Origin: Favolaschia claudopus
Lineage: Eukaryota > Basidiomycota > Agaricomycetes > Agaricales > Mycenaceae
Direction: 5' to 3'
DNA: 64,000 nucleotides
Assembly: GCA_037176885.1 (NCBI GenBank)
Contig: JAWWNJ010000110.1
Span: 496,001 to 560,000 of the forward strand
Program-made: the position numbers and the translations under genes
Shown: in pieces, positions 22,866 to 33,679 of the stretch
How positions within the stretch are numbered: the first letter of the stretch is position 1
How the letters are laid out: every line of letters starts with the position of its first letter
The notes under the pieces: generated by a model
What the model saw: the letters and a program-made list of their open reading frames with translations, nothing else
What the model was told of the DNA's origin: nothing
The model's database searches: none

Positions 22866-23661
22866 ATGAGCAAAGAGACGGAACCAGCAAGTGGACGCGG
22901 TTTTCGCCACAGAGCCCTCCCCATCCTCACAAAGGCTCTCCATGGATCCGCCCCATTTATCAGCACCTTCCTTCTCATCCACTTAACCGCACCTATGTTG
23001 GCAAATCTCGGCGGTTCATCCTTAGCATCCTCCGTTTTGGTTATTGCTCAACTTGCTTTCCCTTCATTCTTTCTGACGGCTCACTCTAGCTTCTCGGCCG
23101 CGAATATTATCAAACCGATTTCGGGGAGAAATACCTGTTATTGGGGCCTCTCGCAGTACATTCCTTGTCTGGCATCACCAAACGTCTCTTGTCGCCCCCA
23201 AAGGCACCGCCACGCCCATGGACCAGTCTTCTCTCCCTCACTGGATACGCCAACATGCTTTTCTTCCTCCCAATCCACTTCATGACCCACCGCGTCCATC
23301 CGAAAACTCCCGCAGCACCAATTCTTGCTCTCGGCCCCTCTGAGCTCGACTTCGAGTTTGTCAAATATGGACTGGCCAATTTCCGTGGAGGAGTTGGTTC
23401 TTATACGGAGGTTTAGTCGTTTGCGCCGTTCTGCATTTTGTGGATGGCGATCGGCTACTGTTCAATACCTATGTTGGTGGGAGTATGGGCAAAATCAAGG
23501 CAGCTTCGAGGAAACGTCTCTTGGCTATTGGCACCGCACTCGTAACGCTCCCAGTACTGGCGGGCACCTACGTCATGTCAAAAGAGCCCCTCATGATACT
23601 CTCTACGACTGCCGAACGTATCCAAGCTTGTTTTACCAAATCCCCCATATATAAATTATAA
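22866..23661 (+). pseudogene. MCP1-like mitochondrial membrane protein with a one-base frameshift
   Basis: Exon 1 (22866-23039) and exon 2 (from 23090) join in phase to give KALHGSAPFISTFLLIHL, LANLGGSSLASSVL and LLGREYYQTDFGEKYLLLG, the pattern of the DUF1691/Mcp1 family. In yeast Mcp1 is a multi-spanning outer mitochondrial membrane protein that compensates for loss of ERMES/Mdm10 function in lipid exchange. After ELDFEFVKYGLAN the frame shifts near 23378-23383. The other frame continues the conserved PWRSWFLYGGLV, then VDGDRLLFNTYVGG, and ends at 23659-23661. One extra base in AATTTCCG would restore the frame. The rest is intact and the region after the shift is well conserved, so a sequencing error is as likely as true loss of function. 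Unrepaired, translation stops at 23416. Confidence 0.7.
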
Positions 23662-24005
23662 TAGCTCGTCGAAGATGTCTTCAAGATTTTTTTTTGGCTT
23701 ACAGATGATCTAGAGTATGACTTAGATTTGTGACTACGTAAGTTCACCGGACGGTCAACCAACCTGAATTTCGGTCATCCACTGAGGCGCTTGAACATTC
23801 AGCTCAACATTGTCTTATGTTCATACCTAGAGTGTATCTGGGCAAAATAGAAGATTGGGGGAAAAATCAACCGTGGAAGAACCTGGTTGCATTGCGTTAA
23901 ATTGTATATTGTACAGATCCTCTTGACCCTGCATTGTACCAGAGGCAGTTTCTGTGGTGTTACAGTAAGAAAAACAAGAAACTAGCATTACATCAACATC
24001 GACGT
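23662..24005. other. Convergent intergenic region
   Basis: AT-rich sequence between the 3' ends of the MCP1-like gene and the MDR oxidoreductase. No gene is seen. Confidence 0.5.
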
Positions 24006-25222
24006 TCAGTCAACGAGACAGACAACTTTTCCCGCTGCTGAATTAGCCTCCATATACGCCTGAGCCTCCCCAGCATCGGCAATATCAAAAACTTTGTCGA
24101 CGCTGAGCGGGATCTCTCCGCTTCCAACAGCATCAACAATCTGCTGCATCGGCGCCGTCGACATGTTGACTGTGCCAGAACCGAACATGGTCAAACGCTG
24201 CTCGCAGTTAGCCTCTGAGCATCCACAAATTTCCCTTGCAGTGATCATACCTTGTTCGGTGCCAAAGAAGTCATAGGGTCGAATTCGGACTTCCACACCC
24301 CAGACAACGACCCCACAATGGCGATGACTCCATTAGGCGAGACAGCCGCGCATGTATCTTCCAAAGTCGGCGGGCCAACAATTTCTACGGCTTTAGTCGC
24401 ACCCACGCCGCCCGTCAGTTTCTTGACCTCGCCGCTAACAGATCCTTTGTCTAAAACGACGTGATCTGCTCCGCTTGCTTTGATAGTAGCAATTTTCTGC
24501 TCCGCTCGAGTTGTAGAAATCACGCTGGAGACACTGAACAAGCTAGACTTGGCCAGACTAGCATACGCGAGACCAAGACTGCTAGAACCGCCGTGAATGT
24601 AGAGGCTGTCGGTGGAAGTGAGATTAAGGGAATTTTTCAAGGTACCCCAAGCTATTAATCGTTTGGTGAAGAGGCTAATTTTGGATGCATTAATATACGA
24701 ACCTGTCATGAATGTCTCTGGAATAGCAGCAAACTTGTCCCACCCAACGTTTTTAGGCAGGGTAATCGGTGGAGAAACGGATGAGTGTGGGACCAGCGTA
24801 TATTCAGCATAGCCGCCTGTGTTTCGGATATCGATACCGCTCAGGAAAGTCAAAATAAATTCAACATACCATCGAACTGCCTACCCATTCCACCCTGAGG
24901 CAGCATCAAGTAAGGCGGAATAAATCGACATGCAACATACCATTATAGCCGCAACAATATCCCCCTCTTTCCACTTACCGCCTCCTGCATCCTTCACGAT
25001 CCCGACACACTCGATGCCAAGGACCCTCGGAAAGACGAGTCCCGGAGACTGACCTTGACGAGTATAGAGCTCAGCGCGATTCAACCCAAAACCCTTAACG
25101 CGTATGAGAACGTGCCCCGCTTTCGGCTGAGGAGTCGGATGATTGGTTGTATACACCAGCTGCGCTGGTGAGATGGGGACATGGGGACAGACTACAGCGC
25201 GCATAGTACGGGGCAGGGACAT
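24006..25222 (-). CDS. Zinc-type/quinone oxidoreductase of the MDR superfamily
   Basis: The start at 25222 gives MSLPRTMRAVVCPHVPISPA. A GroES-like N-terminal half follows (GHVLIRVKGFGLNRAELYTR, then FPRVLGIECVGIVKDAG). The Rossmann half contains YIHGGSSSLGLAYASLAKS, ADHVVLDKGSVSGEVKKL and GVIAIVGSLSG, and the stop is at 24006. NAD(P)H binding is expected at the GGSSSLG segment. Introns lie near 24896-24942, 24848, 24657-24707 and 24197-24249; the exact junction of the second is uncertain. The lack of obvious catalytic zinc cysteines fits a quinone/enoyl-type reductase rather than a classical alcohol dehydrogenase. The physiological substrate cannot be told. The gene is tandem with the sterol desaturase, which starts 1.5 kb upstream on the same strand. 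Confidence 0.8.
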
Positions 25223-25608
25223 GATGGGTACGAACAAGGGAGATCCTGAGTGGGAAGAGAGAAGAGCCCTATTTAAATGCGACCCCACCTTCGTCAAAGT
25301 CGTCGAATAAGGACGAGACCAAGGTCCGAGACTAAAGAAAGGTCAGCGTATAGCGTAATCCGTCTCGATTCCGGAGGAGGAGGCGGCTCTGGTTTACCCG
25401 CAATTAACCGGCATCAGACTGTCAACACGCCACAACAAACTTCTCAACATCTACGCCATTTTTGGCATTTTTAGAACTGAACTCAAACTAAGCTGCTATC
25501 CGGTATATCTGGTCTAAATCTATGCAACGCTGTCCACATCTATGCCTTCGACCGCGATAATGGCTCGAATCAACGGCCCTGGCAGTCTGAGTCAACTTCA
25601 TTGCTGCT

Positions 25609-26778
25609 TCAACTTCTCGTCGCCATCGCCTTCTTCACTTCAAGTAGAGGGTCTAGCTTCGGTTCCGGATGTCTATACGAGTTCCCCATTCTGTCGGCCC
25701 ATGTGAAATACTGCCCATAGTTGACGGTGAAATAGATGTGGTGCAAGGTATGGTGCGCAGGACCATTGATGATGTTTTCCAACGGGTGGCCCGTAATCAG
25801 GTCGGAGTCGTGGATCTCAAAATCGGCACGGTAAGAATTTCGAATATTCTGTCGACTAGCCGACTTACGAGGATGGTCCAGCAGGTGACGAACCAGAATA
25901 GTCCCAGGTACAGCAGTCGGTGCATCGGAAAGAGGAAAACAAAGAAATGGTAAGGAAGCGATTGAGCCCAGCCATCTACTGGGTGGAACGCGTGAGCCGC
26001 AAACGGAGTGGGAACTTGAATATTGTTAGCTGAATACAGGGTAGGGAGTGCGGACGACCAACCAATCCACTTGTGATGCGCTTTATGCAGGTGCTTGTAC
26101 AGAAATGGTATATGGAGAGAGCGATGGACCCAATATATGCAATAATCTGTGAACAAGAGGAACCTTCGACAATTTAGGCGTGTTGCAAAAGTCAAGCAAC
26201 AGGGAAGACTCACAGCAGGATGGATGCGAAGAAGTAAAGATATCCGTAAGTCTCAATTTTGTCGTACAGCCGGGTGTAGCCCAGGACTTCTGCCTCGAAG
26301 AAAGGCACGGTCATCAAAGACATGACGGGCAGCGCACGAAGGCTGCTCATGATCTCCAGCTGCACCTGGTTCTTCAGGAATCGAGGATGTCTTTTGCGGA
26401 GGATTTAGCCATGCTATCTTGTTTCTAAATGATGGCTGACCTTTTTATATTGTGGTTGAAGATGAAGAAGTACGAGAGAGTGGCGAAAATGAAGTACACC
26501 AGAAAGGCGCCAAGGATGACGATCATCGACAGAGAGATGAGTTGTCGGGGAATATAGTCGCGCGGCCAGGCCGAGACGACACGGCGGTTAACATCGTGGA
26601 GGACCTCCGGTAATAATTTAGGATGTGGGAGGTACGAAATAAATTCATTCCAACTGGAAGCGGTGGATGGGGCCAAGATCGAGGAGGTATTGTATGTTGA
26701 AAATGCTGAGAGAGGTACTAATTTTGCCCACACCGAATCGAGTAGGTAGGTGTCGCAGATGCTGAGGACGAGATCCAT
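25609..26778 (-). CDS. ERG3: Sterol C-5 desaturase (ERG3 type), fatty acid hydroxylase superfamily
   Basis: From [17 protein letters not shown] at 26778 the chain runs through several exons to TGA at 25609-25611. The diagnostic histidine clusters are all present: HRSLH within [23 protein letters not shown], and a final HTLHH after NIINGPA. Hydrophobic stretches such as [20 protein letters not shown] and [20 protein letters not shown] fit an ER multi-pass enzyme. The family inserts the C-5(6) double bond in episterol using a di-iron centre, a late step of ergosterol synthesis that also affects azole response. Introns fall near 25830-25866, 26158-26212 and 26391-26440. Length (about 330-340 residues) is normal. 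The ATG at 26778 is preferred because no upstream in-frame ATG exists nearby. Confidence 0.85.
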
Positions 26779-27746
26779 GGTGTGTGTTAACGACAACGTC
26801 GCTGACAGGATTTAAAATGTTTTTCACGAAAAAGTGGCACCATTCTCCTAAGAAGGAAAAACAACCGAAATAAGTTACTAACACAACGACATCCGAGCAG
26901 CATCCGAGTCGAGGATACGAACGACGAGCCACGAACCACTGTAGCACGTCCGAGAATTCTAGCTTTACAAGCTTCTAAGCCAGAATTTGGACCTTCCGAG
27001 CGATCAAAGCGTTTGCGCAATTTTGATTTTCTACTGAAGTTCGATTTCCCGGCCAAAATGCTCGTCTTTATGGAATCCGGATGCACGATGACTTAGGGCG
27101 ACGATATACCGTGACAAACTCTCTCCGCCAACGCAACCTTGTAAGTATATATGACAGAGGACCTATAAAATGCTCTGTGAACGCGATCACGTGGAGTGTT
27201 CAACTCTTCTGCGTTCCCCTTCCTTACCACCCGACGCGTCCGAATATTCCCGAATAAAGGTCCAAGGAGTATATACAACAAGATAAGTGAGATTTACTTC
27301 CAAAGTTGAATTTATTCAGGACGTGGTGTAAATTTTGTCGAAGTCAAGTGAACTCCAAATGCTCCTATTTTCGAGCCAGACTCACACAAGAGCTTACATC
27401 AAGAAATCCTTTGGCTAGATTCGCATCTCTCGGTCTCTGGTCATGCAATGGACTCCCGACTGAACGATGTGGATGTGGTCACTGGCAGATCATAGTATCC
27501 CGGCCCGCTCGAATGATAAATTGAAACACGATGATACCAACCAAGGGGAGGGGTAGATTATGACTTCCGTCGCAGAAGGACGTACTCGTGAGCTCGCATT
27601 CAGCGGGACAGTCCATAAAGATCTAAAGGTTTCAAATTCCAAATTCCAAAACGTTTCAACATTAATTTAGGCGCAAAGTGTTGCGGATGGACCGAAGATA
27701 TACATCCAAGTACACAAGTCTCTTCCCAAGTTCGCAAAAATCGTTC
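26779..27746. other. Intergenic, no recognised gene
   Basis: This holds the upstream region of the sterol desaturase gene and the 3' side of the secreted-protein gene. Frames are short. The sequence near 27085-27280 shows nothing identifiable. Confidence 0.4.
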
Positions 27747-28437
27747 CTAGAAACCGAGAGCCGCGACGGTCTGGGTGAATCCTTCCGCGACCAGGAACTG
27801 CTGCGCATCGAGCATCCTGGAGTAGTAGATCAGTATCGTCTTGGCGGCAGAGAGGACCGGCGAGAGAGCGTACATAGTGTGAACTAGACCAACAGAGCCG
27901 GGCAATGTGGTGTTGAGCTGCCTGGTTGCGCGCGCCATAATAGGATCGAGAGTCTTGACCATCGTTGGGAAGCTGGGAACTTTGCCTGAGCGGATGATGC
28001 CAGAAAGACTGGACGACGTGAGCCTAGAGAGTGTGTATGATCAAATCTGAATGTCGAGCACAGGGACGGGACGCAAGCTTACTGCATAGCGTCGGAGTAG
28101 GTGATACTGATATCGTCGTTCGTAGGGGGTGGTAGTAGTAGATCCAGAGCTGACAGGAACAGCCGCGAGTTTAGTGGCAGTCTGGTCGTAGATCGACCCG
28201 AGGGCAGTCATTTGTTGTCCAATGGTAGCGTCGCTGGAGGTTTGATTCGCCATGAAGCGTCACTGCCCGGCGTCAACTTTCATTTCCCCATGATTCTGAG
28301 AACAACGCACGGATTGTCGGGCCAATATGGTGCAAGCTGACATCGAGGCTGTCGACAATCGGATTGATTTGAGCGTTGGTGTTCGCTGCATACGCGGCGG
28401 AGGCGAAAGCGACGGCGAGCAAACCACGTACGAGCAT
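27747..28437 (-). pseudogene. Small secreted protein of unknown function, one-base frameshift
   Basis: The start MLVRGLLAVAFASAAYAANT (28437) is a typical signal peptide with cleavage after AYA. The mature part reads IGQQMTALGSIYDQTATKLA, then in another frame TNDDISITYSDAM, then QLTSSSLSGIIRSGKVPSFP and VHTMYALSPVLSAAKTILIY, ending at 27747. The frame break lies in ACCACCCCCTACG on the minus strand (about 28122-28131); removing one C makes the reading continuous. Introns are near 28020-28080 and about 28255-28305. The size (about 200 residues) and helical pattern resemble fungal hydrophobic-surface-binding or small secreted proteins, but I cannot assign a family. The frameshift may be a homopolymer error. 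Confidence 0.55.
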
Positions 28438-29562
28438 TGTAGACAAAGACGAGGGTCAGAAGTCCAAAGGACAAGCAACGCCGGCCAGCTTAAAACAACA
28501 AATCGTGGGTGAAAAATAGATCCATTCCATTGATTATTCCGGGTACACGTCTGACAAGCGTTTGGACGAGCAAATTTATATCCAATGAGAAGCGGGAAGA
28601 TTCGCGTCGGGTCATAAACTTGGTAGATGCGTGGAACTGAGCGTCGAGTCGCGTTTGTACTGGATTTCGGATTATTGTGCATTTTCCCATGACCGTGGGT
28701 GAATGTATGATGGAGGGCACAGTAGACCGAGTGCACATATCGCGCCGAGGACATTCTCTCACCGTCGTGGCGATGAGGACATAATTTCTGGGCCATTACT
28801 GGACGGGCATAGCTGATGCGACAAGACCTTTCAACCGAAAACCAAAAGGTCACTGCGGAGCCGAAGACTTGTGGTATTGTGCCTGACCGACGGTCGCGCT
28901 GGAGACGGAGACAAGAGGTAAAGTGAACAGGATTTTGCCAGATCAGTATTCAAGATGTGGTCCGCCAGATGTAACTTCAAGTTGTAAGAGCATTTTATGA
29001 GTGGTCAATCGCCGACTCTCGGAACCCGTAAGGCATGGTTTGGCTACGTAGCCAGGATACGGTACAGTGAGTTTGAAGCCGGGCTGGCACGATCTTGTTG
29101 TTGCAAAAACGCAGTGGGCGAAAATGCCCAGGAACGTCGGCGCAGAGGAAACGGAGAAAGGCAGGGATGCATATAGAATTGACGGCAGAAACCGGAAACG
29201 CAGTAACGAAGGTTCCGATAGCTTGCCGTTGAAAGGTATTCCACACACTAGACACTATTCAGATCATGAAACCGGAGCCGTGCATATTCTTCCTAGCGAC
29301 TTGAACACCTACAATCATACATGCCTCTCGCCTTTTACTAGAGGCATCAGTGTCGGGTGTTCAGCAATGTCGCATATGCCAATTTTTCAGCACTCTGCTC
29401 GTCCCGAGCGCGTTCCCTTCTCTTTTTCTTTTCCCGCTGTACCTCATGGTAGTACGGGCGTTTCTTTTTCCCTCGCAGCTCCAAAGACTGCTTATTTCGG
29501 GATTGCAAGAATACAGTATGGTATGTACAATGTGGTTACAAACTTTACAGCGAATCTTCTAA
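28438..29562. other. Intergenic, no recognised gene
   Basis: Frames of 60-200 codons overlap on both strands here (for example 28260-28853 minus and 29067-29606 plus). None has a domain or a splice chain I can support. Confidence 0.4.
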
Positions 29563-30713
29563 TCAGTTCTTCGAGCCCCAAGGCCAAAAAACAGGAACAT
29601 TTCTGAAACAGCACAATGAGTTATGCTAACTGACGATGAACCAAAAATAATGCGCACCGTTTATAGTCCTCCCATTTTGGGTCACCTCCAAACTTCTTGT
29701 CTCCTGCCTTTTCGAGGGGTGGAACACCGGAGACCTGCTTCTGTATCAAATCAACCGACACAAAGATTAGCAAGATGCACACCTTGCGGAGTAGAAACCA
29801 GGTAAACAGTGGGCTGGCGGCTGCACTGACGACCAACGGAGCAAGGGGAAGGCTGCCGGATGCCAGAGCCACAATACCAGTCCAAATTCCAACCTCTCCG
29901 ACGTAGCTGTGGCGCATCAATATGGAAGACGCGGAGAAAGAGACATACTCTTACTTGGGATGTCTCGAAATCGACCACAACCCACTGGTGATGAATTTCT
30001 CGTCGTGCTGCTTGGCGGTTTTAGCGCGCCTCCACGCGGTCTTTTGCCTATCCGCCACAACCTCAAAGATGAAGGAGCTCGCGAAGAGACCAAACGCGGC
30101 ATAGTCGCGAATGGCGAGTGCTGGATGAACAGGCGGGGGTTGAATGTTCACCAAATAGACCGGAAGCCCGACGAGGAACACCCAAGTCGCTGTGATGGTG
30201 AGAAAGAGGAGATGAGCCGCGACCGGATGTCTTACCTTGAGCCATCCAGAAAAAAGTGAAGCGCTTGGGATCCTTTTTCACCTCATCAAATCGAGAGTCC
30301 CCGCCGGCTTTGATTGCACGCTAAGTAGACATTGAGATTCTCCGAGGTAAGCAGAACGTCACAGCTCACAGTAGCCAAGAATGTCCCCAGTCGCAAACAC
30401 CAGACACCCAGCGCGGCAGACACAAGTAATTGACGAGGAGCAAATGACGAAAGTGGGGGCAAAGGACCGGCGTGTCCGTCGATGAACTTGCGTTTGAGAG
30501 CGGGATAGTATAATGAGACTAATGCTGTCGACAGAAACCCGCAGGCACCACCCAAATCATAGTACTTTTCATTCTGTTGAGGCACGAAAACTAGCGCAAG
30601 GACTACCAAGAAGTGGTAAGTGAAAGGGAAATTGAACCTGGTGGGTGCAACGCACGCGCTTGCAAGGCATACGCGCTGGTAGCCACGGGAATGAGACGCG
30701 AAAGAACTGGCAT
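29563..30713 (-). CDS. DUF1295-family integral membrane protein (steroid 5-alpha-reductase/ICMT-like fold)
   Basis: The start MPVLSRLIPVATSAYALQA (30713) is spliced by a GTGCGT...TAG intron (54 bases) to LLALVFVPQQNEKYYDLGG. Further exons give FLSTALVSLYYPALKRKF, LGVWCLRLGTFLA, then DEVKKDPKRFTFFWMAQ, KFITSGLWSISRHP, YVGEVGIWTGIVALASG and the C-terminus KWEDYKR-NVPVFWPWGSKN (stop 29563-29565). The signature SRHPNYVGE-type motif and the C-terminal PVFWPW mark this family, related in fold to isoprenylcysteine methyltransferases and sterol reductases that bind a cofactor at the cytosolic face. Five or six TM helices are likely. The reaction catalysed in fungi is not established. Introns are near 29611-29660, 29750-29770, 29906-29950 and 30190-30310. 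Confidence 0.8.
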
Positions 30714-33679
30714 ATGGCGCGTTGGATGGGGCGAAGGCGGTCCTAATAGTCTAGTCCAAGTCTGCGGTGTTTGCGTGCGTTGTCCCCAAGTTGCCATCAT
30801 TTGCTGATCCGTCGGGAATCCCGATAAATTAGGGGTTTGCATAAGGTTCATGTAGGAGCTGAGATTCCGCTCAACGAGGTGCTATATGCAATGTGCACAG
30901 CACGGAACGTAGCTCGATGATGAGATTCCAATGAAATGCTCAAGGGCCAGGTACGTTGAACCAACATTGGACCATCTGATCTTGATACGATTCGGTGGCT
31001 CGTACTAAATACATAGCTTGGGACCCACGCTCTTTGTAGCTGAGGATGAGTAGGGTTAGATAAGAATTTGGCGCGACTATACTTGATTCGAAACTCGTGC
31101 TTCTTGTGCCGATGCACGGTAAGCAGTTATTTACAGTAAGTCCCCACCGTTCAGACCGAAGAAAGTGGTCCAGGCACAAATCTGATAGGTAGAAGGCCAC
31201 ATCGATTTTCATGATCTGGGAGAGCCAGGGCTTGCGCCGTGACAGTCTGTTTCCAAGCAGACCCACTGTTCTATTTGAAAAACGTGAATAAGTATCGCAG
31301 GTAAACCCGTTTCGGAGAGACACAAAAGCATTGAAGTGCCTGCGACCTCATTGGTACGCCTGGCTCTTCAGAGTCAGTTCTTGCATCCATGGATTGTTTC
31401 CCCAGCCACACTCGACGAATCCTAGTAGAGAAAATTACCATGGCGTGTCTTGGAATTTGTTGGGCACCACTGTCAGAACAGCTTGGAATTGAGCATAGAG
31501 TTCCGCATCAACCGTTCATTGGAGCATACTGCACCGAGAAAACCTTCGATGTTGAACGTTGAACCAAAGCCAGCCAAAGCCGTTGGCCAGACAGTCACTA
31601 CTAACTTCTAAGAATCTAAGTACTGACTCGGGGGGATTCGGAGTGAACAGCTGGAGAAGAAGAGGGAAAAATAGATACTTGGGCCATGTTTTCTCCGAAG
31701 TCATTTCTTGAGCAACCAATTGACTGTTTTTGGTGGTACTGCAACTCCCGGCCGGCGACTGGCACTTTTTCCTGGTACCGGTGGGATACCAGGTCTACTT
31801 TCCGTAAATACGGCTCTCAGATCACCTACCAGATCATGGATTACCAATCCCGTAGATGTCCGGAATCAACAGTCGTACATAAACTTGTACTTAGACGCAA
31901 ATGATCATCGATCATTGATAAGAGCACCACCAGCTGCAGACCATCACCAACAAAGTGCATTTTGTCGCTCTTCCGCTACCTGTGCGTCGATGCCTCAGGC
32001 TAGTCTACGCCTCTCTCTCTAAACCGCTGGCTTGTGCCCAGAATTATCCAAGAGCAACAGACTGTTCACAGACTGAGTGAAGATTCGGGAAACTCGGGGC
32101 CCAATCGGGCCCGTACTAAGTTTTCGGTGTAAAACGGTCAGCGGCGGAGCTGCCCAACACTCCCCAATCCCGACGTCGACAATATGATATTCTCGGGGCC
32201 TAAGACGATGGCGGTGGCAATCCAGCAACGGAGAATCCCCGGCATTGACCAGACCGCGGTGGCAAGTAGCAGGCTCCTAACGCCTAAGTCGACGACATCC
32301 AGCAGCTGCGCAGCGATCTGACAAAGAAGCTACAGGCCAACAGTGTACACTAGGAAGGACATCAATTACTTCGAGCATAAGGTGAAAACTATCCTTCAAG
32401 CCCTTTCGTCTGGCGACAGTTTTGCGCAGAATGCAATGTGTTGCGGGATTCAAGAGATGTGCCGGTTTTGGTTGGGATGGTAGGACCAGAGCGGGGCAGG
32501 AGCAGCATCTTAGGATGAGGTGCAAGAGCAACTGCTCAATGAGCATAAGCGCGGCACTGTTGATCATGATGAGCAGGTCAATCGTACGGTTCGTACCAGA
32601 AGATCCGAGTCTCCTCGTTGAGTCTCCTCCCTCTTCTCCTCGGTACCCCGCCTTCCTCTGCCGTCGTGTCCTGCTGTGTCCTTAGCTCGCGGAGCGCAGT
32701 TGCGCGGGCCGCTATGCAACTCGTTCGTCCGACCTCCCGTCTCTCTCAGGCAAGTGCGCGTACCATTGAAAATTTGAATCCCAGCGGCAACGGCTCTGCC
32801 AGGACCCAAGTACACTGCTTGATTGCTGCCACGGAATTTGGACATATTGTGCGCGAAGATCCATTTCTGTTGTGGGGTCTACGGGCGTTGGAGGCTACGA
32901 GTGGACTCCCCACTTGGCCGATGTTTCTTGCACTTCAAGTAATCTCGGTCCCGCTGGCTTCGAAATTGTTCCCATAGAGTCCTTTCCCCCAACTTTCCAA
33001 TATTAATCTTCCCAACGGCTTTGATCGTGACGCCACTGTTGTCGCTACTGTAGAAGCTAATTCGAACAATGTCTCCACCTACTCAGTTGAGAATATGTAT
33101 ATAATTCGCAGAGACTGGCACATCGTTTCGACAGTTACAATTCACCAACAAATACGCTGGAGCATAGGGAGAGATGACAACAATGGGCCAACCTGCTCCA
33201 CGGTACCAGGGGTGCCCCGGAGGGCCATGCTATTTGGAGTCTGGACTTGATGAGGTCGAGGGAAGTAATGTCACAGATATGTCACACGATCCTTGTCACT
33301 TCGTTTTCCTCCATCGGTTCGACAGCGAAGTGCAATATACTCATCCTTTGGGCTCCATACACCTCTTCTCCGAAAGCAATATATCTTTGCTTCAGATTTA
33401 CTAGCTGCAGTCGCGTTCTGTGTCGTACGCTCTTGCACATACTCTTCTATCTTACCAAATACCCATGCTGGTACATCCAGAAACGTGGTGCATCGGACAG
33501 ACGGAGCTTGTACCCGGTACACTTCCGGGTGTTCAGTACAACCACTTCTGGACATAACCCGGAGCTTTTGGCCGTATCCGGCGGTACACATTCACATCAA
33601 CAAGTCTCAAAGCTGGGATTAGCAACACGAATTTACGCTCAGAACCTATTAATATTGTCCCCATAAGAGCGTGTTCTGA
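30714..33679. other. 3 kb without a recognisable gene
   Basis: This is the largest gene-poor stretch outside the repeat. Frames are short and overlapping. A minus frame at 33271-33591 (106 codons) has an ordinary amino acid composition (WVFGKIEEYVQERTTQNA) but no match I know. A plus fragment near 32285-32330 (QLRSDLTKKLQAN) looks coiled-coil-like. These could be remnants of decayed genes. No transposase, reverse transcriptase or terminal repeat was recognised. Confidence 0.4.

Noticed and set aside
32564..32977. Overlapping 93- and 119-codon frames
   Set aside because: Both strands are open with biased composition; no homology recognised.
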